Source: Candidatus Eiseniibacteriota bacterium
Lineage (GTDB): Bacteria > Eisenbacteria > RBG-16-71-46 > CAIMUX01
Length of the DNA: 64,000 nt
NCBI GenBank assembly: GCA_016712505.1
Contig: JADJQY010000004.1
Coordinates: 558,001 to 622,000 of the forward strand
Reading direction: 5' to 3'
Part shown: positions 53,078 through 61,401 of the stretch, piece by piece
Numbering within the stretch: the stretch's first letter is position 1
Layout of the letters: every line of letters begins with the position of its first letter
Position numbers and translations under genes: made by a program
The notes under the pieces: generated by a model
What the model saw: the letters and a program-made list of their open reading frames with translations, nothing else
Database searches by the model: none
What the model was told of the DNA's origin: nothing

Positions 53078-53992
53078 ATGCAGATCGAGACGCTAAAGGT
53101 CTTCTGTGACGTCATCGAAACCCAGAGCTTCTCCAAGGCGGCGAGCCTGAACTACATCTCGCAGTCGGCCGTCAGTCAGCAGATCCGTGCTCTGGAGGAA
53201 AAGTACGGGCGTCGCCTGATCGAGCGCGGAAAGCGCTCGCTCGTCCCGACGCAGGCGGGCCAGGCGCTGTTCGAGGGAGCGCGGGACATCCTCGAGCGGT
53301 TCCGATCGATGGAGAACCACCTGCAGGTGCTATCCAACTCGATCGCCGGAGACCTTCGCGTGGCAACGGTCTATAGCGTCGGGCTGCATGAGCTCCCGCC
53401 CTACCTGAAAGACTTCCTGCGCCGCTACCCCGCCGCGCGGATTCACCTCGAGTACAGCCGGGCCAACCGGATCTACGACGATGTGGCCAGCGGCTCGGTC
53501 GATCTGGGAATCGTGGCTTACCCGGTCAAGCGCTCGGGCCTCGAGGTGCTCCCGTTCCGCGAAGACCGCCTCGTGGTCATCTGTGCTCCGGAGCACCGCC
53601 TGGCAGGACTGACCGAGATCCGGGTCGAGACGCTCGATCGGGAGCGCTTCATCGCGTTCGACAAGGATGTCCCCACCCGCCGCGCGGTCGACCGCATCCT
53701 CCGCGCCCACAATGCCACGGTCGAGGTGGTGATGGAGTTCGACAACATCGAGACGATCAAGCGCGCGGTCGAGATCGACGCCGGCATCTCGGTGGTACCG
53801 CAAGTCACGGTCAGCTCGGAGATGAAGACCGCCACCCTCTGCGCCATCCCCTTCTCAGGCAAGGGGTACTCCCGGCAGCTCGGAATCCTCCTCCGCCGCG
53901 GACGGGCACGCACCCAGGTCATGGACCGATTCCTTGCCCTGCTCCAGGAGGCCCCCCCGGTCCTCGAACCGGTCGCTGCCGGCACCGTTTGA
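53078..53992 (+). CDS. LysR-family transcriptional regulator
   Basis: The protein has 304 residues. The N-terminal winged helix is classic LysR: LKVFCDVIETQSFSKAASLN, then SQSAVSQQIRALEEKYGRRL and LVPTQAGQALFEGARDIL. The effector domain follows (LRVATVYSVGLHELPPYL; GSVDLGIVAYPVKRSGLEVL) and resembles the CysB/CysL-like class. The inducer and targets are unknown. It is divergent from mtaB and 0.9 kb upstream of nrdJ on the same strand, so either may be a target. Confidence 0.93.
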   Translation: MQIETLKVFCDVIETQSFSKAASLNYISQSAVSQQIRALEEKYGRRLIERGKRSLVPTQAGQALFEGARDILERFRSMENHLQVLSNSIAGDLRVATVYSVGLHELPPYLKDFLRRYPAARIHLEYSRANRIYDDVASGSVDLGIVAYPVKRSGLEVLPFREDRLVVICAPEHRLAGLTEIRVETLDRERFIAFDKDVPTRRAVDRILRAHNATVEVVMEFDNIETIKRAVEIDAGISVVPQVTVSSEMKTATLCAIPFSGKGYSRQLGILLRRGRARTQVMDRFLALLQEAPPVLEPVAAGTV

Positions 53993-54075
53993 ACGGCGTA
54001 AGGCCAAGCACCATAAGCAGTTTCCTCTTGCAACCAGCATTTGCAGCTGGAACCCCCGCGCCGGCGAAAAATCGC

Positions 54076-54129
54076 TTGTGACCCACTAGATCTAGTGGTA
54101 GCTTGCCGCTCCGCCACTAGATATGGGGG
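54076..54129 (+). promoter_or_regulatory. Tandem NrdR-like boxes at the nrdJ promoter
   Basis: Box 1, CCACTAGATCTAGTGG (54083-54098), is a perfect 16-bp palindrome. Box 2, CCACTAGATATGGGGG (54114-54129), is a degenerate copy. Centres are 31 bp apart, about three helical turns, as is usual for NrdR sites (consensus like ACACTATATATAGTGT). Box 1 exactly fills the 17-bp spacer between a -35-like TTGTGA (54076-54081) and a weak -10 TAGCTT (54099-54104). Repression of nrdJ by NrdR is inferred. Confidence 0.7.
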
Positions 54130-54919
54130 GCGATGGACGAGCGGGATCCTTCCCCTCTCCGGCGGCCAACCATCCCGATGTGGCGCAGGGAAGGCAACGT
54201 CGGAACGACTGGCGGCGAGGCAACTCGACGCCAAAAACACCTATCGACGCCGCAAAACCTTGCCCTCACTCGCCTTTCGGCCCCGGCGGCCCGAAGGCGG
54301 TCCGGACGGGCGGACGGCGACCGAACTCGGAACCGAGACACGAACATTGACCCGCGAAGCCTGCCGGGCTTCGCCGTGCGGAGGGCCAGGGGCCGGCCCG
54401 ATCGCGATCGGCTCCCCCTATCCCTCAGGCTCACGGCGAGTCCCGCCGGCCGTAGCTGGCAGCAGTCCAAGGTGGCTGAGGCGCATTCTGAAATTCGCCT
54501 TCGGGCCCTCGCCGTTTGGCAGTGGCCGTTCGGCAATGGCCGTTTGGCAATGGCCGTTTGGCAGTGGCCGTTTGGCATTCGCCGTCTGGCAGCCACGAAC
54601 TCAGGCAGTACCCAAGCACCGATCAACCGTTGATACCGAGCCGAGGGCCTCTTCCAGCGTAGCGATCCGACGGCCGCGAGGCCTGTTCTGTCCCGCGCGC
54701 GCGCCATCCCCGGCGTCCGCGCTAGGAGAACTGGCCGCACCAGGGAGCACTGGCCGCACCAGGAAAACCGCCCGCCACCGCGGGCGCGCCTGCGAGTCGA
54801 AGGGATTCGTCCTCGCGGGCGGGAGCGGAGCGGAGAGCTCCGGGGGAATGAAGATGAGCCGACGAGCCGGCAGCAAAGAGGGACGCGTGAGCCGCGTCCG
54901 GACCAAGCAGGGAGGAAGC
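54130..54919 (+). other. 790-nt nrdJ leader, no gene seen
   Basis: If transcription starts at the NrdR-box promoter, nrdJ has a very long 5' untranslated region. It contains a 14-bp tandem repeat (54511-54594) and a 15-bp direct duplication (54730-54744 and 54749-54763, period 19). The nrdJ frame is open through it, but the composition is Arg/Pro/Ser-rich with no conserved domain. I could not match a cobalamin riboswitch, RNase P RNA or tmRNA. Confidence 0.5.
54511..54594 (+). repeat. 14-bp tandem repeat (6 copies) in nrdJ leader
   Basis: Six consecutive units of the form GCCGTTTGGCAGTG/GCCGTTTGGCAATG start at 54511, 54525, 54539, 54553, 54567 and 54581; the last two diverge at their 3' ends. 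A 14-bp period is not a codon multiple, in keeping with non-coding DNA. Confidence 0.95.
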
Positions 54920-57900
54920 ATGGATTTCGAGTCGCCCTCCGAGTCGACCAAGGATGTGACCGCGGCGGGATCTCATGAAGGGGTTGCGCGCGGCGCGGGC
55001 GTGAGCGACGCCAACGGAACCGAAAGCAAGGGAAACGGCGGGGCGCCTTCGCACCGGCCGACCAACGGCGCGAGCCGGAAGGGCATGACCGTCCAACGGC
55101 TGCTCACCCGCCCCGGCATCCATCCTTTCGACGAGATCACCTGGGAGCTGCGCACGGCCACCATCGGCAACGAGCGGGGCGAGGTGGTCTTCGAGCAGGC
55201 AGGTATCGAGATCCCCTCATTCTGGTCGCAGATGGCCACCAACGTCGTGGCGTCGAAGTACTTCAACGGACCGATCGGTACTCCGCGCCGCGAGAGTTCG
55301 GTGAAGCAGCTGGTCGGTCGCGTGGTCAACAGCATCTCGCGCTGGGGTCGGGAGCAGGGGTACTTCGCCACCGAGGCCGACGCCGACGCCTTCGAAGCGG
55401 AGCTCGCGCACCTGCTGGTCTATCAGAAGGCCGCGTTCAACTCACCCGTCTGGTTCAACGTGGGGATCGAGGAGAAGCCGCAGTGCTCCGCCTGCTTCAT
55501 CAACTCCGTCTCGGACAAGATGGAGTCGATCCTCGAGCTGGCCAAGACCGAGGGGATGCTCTTCAAGTGGGGCTCCGGCTCAGGCACCAACTTCTCCGCC
55601 CTGCGCTCCTCCAAGGAACGACTCTCGAGCGGAGGCACCGCTTCCGGTCCGGTCTCCTTCATGAAGGGATACGACGCCTTCGCCGGCGTGATCAAGTCGG
55701 GCGGCAAGACGCGCCGCGCAGCCAAGATGGTGATCCTGAACGTCGATCACCCCGATATCGAGGAGTACATCCATTGCAAGGCGGAAGAGGAGAAGAAGGC
55801 CTGGACCCTGATCGACGGCGGCTATGACGGTTCGTTTACTGGTCCGGCCTACGCCAGTGTCTTCTTCCAGAACTCGAACAACTCCGTCCGCGTCACCGAT
55901 GAGTTCATGCGCGCGGTGGAGGAGAACACCGACTGGACCACCCGCGCGGTGACCAACCACGAACCGGTCGAGTCGATGCCGGCCCGTCGCCTCTTCCGGG
56001 GCATGGCGGATGCGGCATGGATCTGCGGCGACCCGGGCATCCAGTACCACAGCACGATCAACGACTGGCACACCTGCCCCAACACCGGCCCGATCAACGC
56101 CAGCAATCCGTGCAGCGAGTACATGTTCCTCGACGACACGGCCTGCAACCTGGCCAGCCTGAACCTGATGAAGTTCCGCAACGGACAGGGCGACCTCGAC
56201 GCGGAGACCTTCCGCCACGCGGTCCGGATCCTGATCCTGGCCCAGGAGATCATCGTCGATGCGGCCTCCTACCCCACGGCGCAGATCGGCCGCAACAGCC
56301 ACGACTATCGCCCGCTCGGCTTGGGCTACGCGAACCTCGGCACCTATCTGATGGCGCGGGGAATCCCCTACGACAGCGAGCGCGGTCGGCAGGTCGCAGC
56401 CGCGATCACCGCCATCATGACCGGGCAGGCCTACGCCACGTCGGCCGAGATCGCGGCCGGCATCGGTCCGTTCCCGGGATTCGAGGCCAACCGGGAGCCG
56501 ATGCTGCGCGTGATGGGGAAGCATCGCGCCGCCGCGGCCAAGATCGATGCGACCTTCGTGCCGGAGCGCCTGGCGGCCGCCGCGCGCCGGGTCTGGGAAG
56601 AGGCGGAGGAACTGGGCCACAAGCATGGGTACCGCAACTCGCAGGTCACCGTCCTCGCTCCGACCGGCACCATCGCCTTCATGATGGATTGCGACACCAC
56701 CGGCATCGAGCCGGACATCGCCCTGATCAAGTACAAGAAGCTGGTCGGCGGCGGCATGCTCAAAATCGTCAACCAGACGGTGCCGGAGGCGCTCGAGTTC
56801 CTCGGCTACACGCCGGAACAGCGGCGCGACATCCTCCTCTATCTCGAAGAGCAGGAGACGATCGAAGGAGCGCCGCACCTCAAGGCGGAGCACCTCTCGA
56901 TCTTCGACTGCGCGTTCAAACCGCGCCGCGGAAATCGCTCGATCCACTACATGGGGCATGTGCGGATGATGGGCGCGACCCAGCCCTTCCTCTCCGGCGC
57001 CATCTCGAAGACGGTCAACATGCCGAAAGATGCGACGGTGGAGGAGATCGAGCAGGTCTATCGCGAGGCCTGGAAGCTCGGGCTGAAGGCGGTCGCGATC
57101 TATCGCGACGGCTGCAAGCGGACCCAGCCGCTCAACACCAGTCGCGACCCGGAGCCGACCAACGCGGAACTGCCCAGTACCGGAACGACGCAGGCCGGAA
57201 CGACGCAGACCGGAACGGCGCAGGCCGGAACGGCGCAGGCAGGAACGGCGCTGGTTGCGGCCGCCGCCGAGTCGCCGCTTCCTGCTCCGCAGCGGACCGA
57301 CGTCGGCCCCTGGGCCAAGGCGCCGGTCTACGGCAGTCGCCCGAACTCGGAGCCGATGCGCCGCCGCCTGCCCGACGAGCGTCGTTCGATCACCCACAAG
57401 TTCTCGATCGGCGGTCACGAGGGGTACATCACGGTCGGCCTCTATGAGGACAACACTCCGGGCGAGATCTTCGTGGTGATGGCCAAGGAAGGGAGTGTGG
57501 TCTCCGGGTTGGTCGACTCCTTCGCCACCTCGATCTCGATCGCGTTGCAGTACGGCGTCCCGCTCAAGGTACTGGCCGACAAGTTCAGCCACGTGCGCTT
57601 CGAGCCGTCAGGGATCACGACCAATCCGGACATCCGCTTCGCGAAATCGATCACCGACTACATCTTCCGCTGGTTGGCGCTCAAGTTCCTGCCCGATCAC
57701 GACAGCGTGCGGGGGCGGACGGTGACCGATCCGTACGGACTCTCGGCGCCGGTGGCTCAACCGGTCGGGAGCGCCCAGGTCGGGAGCGCGCCGGTCGAGC
57801 CGTTGCCTGTGGCCGACGCAATCGCGCCGCCAACCGCTCCTCCCGCGGTCGGAGCAGCGACCTCCGTGGGAACGGCCGAGGCCCAGGACGGGACCTACGA

Positions 57901-58006
57901 GCTGGAGACCGATTCACCGTCCTGTCCGGAGTGCGGCTCCCTCATGGTTCGGAACGCGGCCTGCTACCGCTGTCTGAACTGCGGGACGACCAACGGTTGC
58001 TCCTGA
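54920..58006 (+). CDS. nrdJ: Adenosylcobalamin-dependent (class II) ribonucleotide reductase
   Basis: The protein has 1028 residues and makes deoxyribonucleotides without oxygen dependence. Radical-site motifs are CSACFINSVSD, the NPCSEYMFLDDTACNLASL loop, and PTGTIAFMMDCDTTGIEPD. A TSCPD-type domain follows (HKFSIGGHEGYITVGLYED), and a C-terminal cysteine-rich tail (CPECGSLMV, CYRCLNCG) reduces the active site. Linkers contain pentapeptide repeats (GTTQA/GTAQA). The first 55 residues are low-complexity. GGGAGG lies 4 nt before the ATG at 54920, which I prefer; an ATG at 54854 is possible. Two NrdR-like boxes lie 0.8 kb upstream; pduO, which supplies its cofactor, follows. Confidence 0.96.
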   Translation: MDFESPSESTKDVTAAGSHEGVARGAGVSDANGTESKGNGGAPSHRPTNGASRKGMTVQRLLTRPGIHPFDEITWELRTATIGNERGEVVFEQAGIEIPSFWSQMATNVVASKYFNGPIGTPRRESSVKQLVGRVVNSISRWGREQGYFATEADADAFEAELAHLLVYQKAAFNSPVWFNVGIEEKPQCSACFINSVSDKMESILELAKTEGMLFKWGSGSGTNFSALRSSKERLSSGGTASGPVSFMKGYDAFAGVIKSGGKTRRAAKMVILNVDHPDIEEYIHCKAEEEKKAWTLIDGGYDGSFTGPAYASVFFQNSNNSVRVTDEFMRAVEENTDWTTRAVTNHEPVESMPARRLFRGMADAAWICGDPGIQYHSTINDWHTCPNTGPINASNPCSEYMFLDDTACNLASLNLMKFRNGQGDLDAETFRHAVRILILAQEIIVDAASYPTAQIGRNSHDYRPLGLGYANLGTYLMARGIPYDSERGRQVAAAITAIMTGQAYATSAEIAAGIGPFPGFEANREPMLRVMGKHRAAAAKIDATFVPERLAAAARRVWEEAEELGHKHGYRNSQVTVLAPTGTIAFMMDCDTTGIEPDIALIKYKKLVGGGMLKIVNQTVPEALEFLGYTPEQRRDILLYLEEQETIEGAPHLKAEHLSIFDCAFKPRRGNRSIHYMGHVRMMGATQPFLSGAISKTVNMPKDATVEEIEQVYREAWKLGLKAVAIYRDGCKRTQPLNTSRDPEPTNAELPSTGTTQAGTTQTGTAQAGTAQAGTALVAAAAESPLPAPQRTDVGPWAKAPVYGSRPNSEPMRRRLPDERRSITHKFSIGGHEGYITVGLYEDNTPGEIFVVMAKEGSVVSGLVDSFATSISIALQYGVPLKVLADKFSHVRFEPSGITTNPDIRFAKSITDYIFRWLALKFLPDHDSVRGRTVTDPYGLSAPVAQPVGSAQVGSAPVEPLPVADAIAPPTAPPAVGAATSVGTAEAQDGTYELETDSPSCPECGSLMVRNAACYRCLNCGTTNGCS
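57181..57255 (+). repeat. 15-bp tandem repeat in nrdJ linker
   Basis: Five 15-bp units (CGGAACGGCGCAGGC type) start at 57181, 57196, 57211, 57226 and 57241 and encode GTTQA, GTTQT, GTAQA, GTAQA and GTALV. They sit between the catalytic barrel and the TSCPD domain. A shorter 15-bp duplication (57761-57790, GGTCGGGAGCGC core) lies in the next linker. Confidence 0.9.
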
Positions 58007-58100
58007 CCGAAGTCGATCGGACTCGGGACGCGAGTAGCGGCTTGCGCCCCGGGCTCCGTGACACGGAAGTCTGCCCGATGCCGGAACAGATCGGAGCGGA

Positions 58101-58661
58101 ATGAAGATCTACACCAAGCAGGGCGACGGCGGTGAGACCGGCCTGCTCGGCGGAGGCCGGGTAGCCAAGTCGGAGCCACGCATCCACGCCATCGGCGCGC
58201 TCGACGAACTGAACGCGGCGCTCGGCATGGTCCTCGCGACGCCTGAACTGGTCGACGAATTGCGGTCGACCCTGCTGCGAGTGCAGAACGGGCTGTTCGA
58301 GGTGGGAGCCGCCCTCGCCTCGCCCGACCCGGAGGCAAACCGGGAGACCTTTCCGGGCGAAACCGCCTGGCTCGAACAGATCATCGACGCGACCGAGGCG
58401 CTGCTTCCCCCGCTCGATCGCTTCATCCTCCCCGGCGGTCAGTCGGCCGGGGCCGGCATTCACTGGGCGCGGACGCTCTGTCGTCGCGCCGAACGCGAGG
58501 TGGTCGGAGCCGTCGGGCGCGAACCCGGACGGGCCAATCTCCTCGCCTACCTCAACCGCCTCTCCGACGCTCTCTTCGTCCTCGCCCGCCGGGCCAATCA
58601 GCTCGACGGCGCGGCGGAGACTCCGTGGCTCCGCCTGGGCGGCAGCGGAACCGGCAGGTAA
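58101..58661 (+). CDS. pduO: Cob(I)alamin adenosyltransferase, PduO type
   Basis: The protein has 186 residues and makes adenosylcobalamin from ATP and cob(I)alamin. The N-terminal ATP motif is YTKQGDGGETGLLGGGRVAK, then AIGALDELNAALGMV, FILPGGQ, RTLCRRAERE and LNRLSDALFVLAR. All core PduO motifs are intact. GGAG precedes the ATG. Its position between nrdJ and an AdoCbl-dependent mutase indicates local cofactor supply. Confidence 0.96.
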   Translation: MKIYTKQGDGGETGLLGGGRVAKSEPRIHAIGALDELNAALGMVLATPELVDELRSTLLRVQNGLFEVGAALASPDPEANRETFPGETAWLEQIIDATEALLPPLDRFILPGGQSAGAGIHWARTLCRRAEREVVGAVGREPGRANLLAYLNRLSDALFVLARRANQLDGAAETPWLRLGGSGTGR

Positions 58662-58748
58662 CGGTGGGACATCGGGACGCAGACGGTGGTCACGAGCGGC
58701 TCCGGGCTGAGGCCGCGAGCGCCTGCGGGGGGTTGAGAGGAGATAGGC

Positions 58749-58912
58749 AGCTGAACTGAATTGGGGGTCGGTCCTCGGTTTCCGCTCAAGTCGTCCTGGG
58801 CCATGGAAGGCAGGGGGTACTCACATCGCCTCTGGCTTTGGGAAATTGCCTCTGGCTCTGGGAAGGAGCAGGATGACCCACGGGATCCCCCGACCCCCAA
58901 TTCAGTTCAGCT
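58749..58912. repeat. 164-bp element bounded by 23-bp perfect inverted repeats
   Basis: The left arm 58749-58771 and right arm 58890-58912 are exact reverse complements (arm core CTGAACTGAATTGGGGGTC). The 118-bp interior has a 20-bp near-perfect direct duplication (58826-58845 and 58846-58865, core GCCTCTGGCT). There is no open frame. It could be a miniature mobile element, or a structured 3' RNA of pduO. No target-site duplication was noticed. Confidence 0.85.
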
Positions 58913-58951
58913 GTCCGATCCGCTAGCGTAGCACGCTCGGCCGTCCCGCTG

Positions 58952-58979
58952 CCCGCGTGGCGCGGGGTCCCCTTTTTTT
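58952..58979 (+). terminator. Terminator between pduO and mutase gene
   Basis: CCCGCG-TGG-CGCGGG hairpin (58952-58966), then a T7 run at 58973-58979, separated by six bases. The T run is exceptional in this GC-rich DNA. The rest of the 416-bp gap holds the inverted-repeat element. Confidence 0.5.
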
Positions 58980-59077
58980 GGTAGCTTCTCCCCTCGTCCA
59001 AGGACCACGGCCAGTCGTCGGCCGGTCCCGGCCCCGAATCGGTCGAGCAGCCCATCGCGCCCAAGGAGAGCCAATCC

Positions 59078-60715
<1,638 letters not shown>

Positions 60716-60738
60716 CCCCACCGCGGCGCACGCCTACC

Positions 60739-60763
60739 GCGGCGCACGCTCGGCGTGCGCCGC
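60739..60763 (+). terminator. GC hairpin after mutase gene
   Basis: GCGGCGCACGC-TCG-GCGTGCGCCGC is a perfect 11-bp stem 24 nt after the stop, without a T tract. It overlaps a 16-bp tandem duplication (60720-60735 and 60736-60750). Confidence 0.45.
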
Positions 60764-60828
60764 TGCGGAGCCGATCTGGTCTTCGGTCCCACAATCCGCC
60801 ACCTGACTCCCCGTACGCGTCGACGCTC

Positions 60829-61185
60829 CTACTCCCCCAACCACCCCAGTCGATGCGGCGAGCGCAGCTCCCAGCCAGATCCCAGGTTCACCGGCCGATC
60901 GGAAGGGGCGGCCGCGAGGGCGAGCACGGCATGCCGCTGCACTCCGAACTCGGCTAGGGCATCGGTCGGTACCAGCTCGCGAGGATCGGGAATCGACATC
61001 TTGACCTCGATCGCCTCGGTTCCGAACTCGGAAGAGAGAACGAAGTCGATCTCGCGTCCGTCTCGTATGCGCCAGAACTGGAACTCGCACGGGATTCCGC
61101 GATGCGCGTGATACCGGTAGAGTTCGGAAAAGACATGCGCCTCAGACCGGAAAGCCGGTGCGGCGCGAGCTTCCCCCGGGGGGAG
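60829..61185 (-). pseudogene. C-terminal remnant of a DUF4143/AAA ATPase
   Basis: An open stretch of 118 codons without a proper start, preceded by TGA at 61188-61186. It reads AHVFSELYRYHAHRG, FQFWRIRDGREIDFVLSSEF and GTEAIEVKMSIPDPRELV and ends in TAG. The pattern WRxxxGxEIDFVL...AIEVK is the PD-(D/E)xK-like end of DUF4143 proteins, which normally follow an N-terminal AAA domain. That domain is missing. The fragment is isolated, so it is probably the relic of a mobile toxin-antitoxin-like or ATPase gene. Confidence 0.72.
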
Positions 61186-61270
61186 TCAATAGCTGCTCTA
61201 ACTCTCCGTGAATCCACATGATTGGCAAATCTAAACCTTGCCTCAGATTTGCGCGGCACGCCCAAACAGA

Positions 61271-61303
61271 GCGGGGGCGGGCCGACCGGCGGCCAGCCCC
61301 CGC
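61271..61303 (-). terminator. Hairpin downstream of sigma54 activator gene
   Basis: GCGGGGGC-G-GGCCG pairs with CGGCC-A-GCCCCCGC around a 5-nt loop, an 8+5-bp stem. It lies about 100 nt past the stop on the minus strand and is followed by CTCTGTTTGGG. The T tract is weak. Confidence 0.4.
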
Positions 61304-61401
61304 CGATCACAACGCCCGGGCGATCGCGCGCTGAACGGCGGGAGGAACATCGACGGGCACGAAGCACTTCGCGGGATAGAGGTACGAATCTCCACTCACA
61401 C

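Noticed and set aside
54130..54919. Cobalamin riboswitch in the nrdJ leader
   Set aside because: Short B12-box-like and GGGAAGGC strings occur, but the order and spacing of the conserved core do not fit, and GC-rich sequence produces such matches by chance. An Infernal run against the Rfam cobalamin model would settle it.
58749..58912. Inverted repeat as a simple intrinsic terminator
   Set aside because: The arms are separated by 118 bp and no T tract follows; a better hairpin/T-run lies just downstream at 58952-58979.
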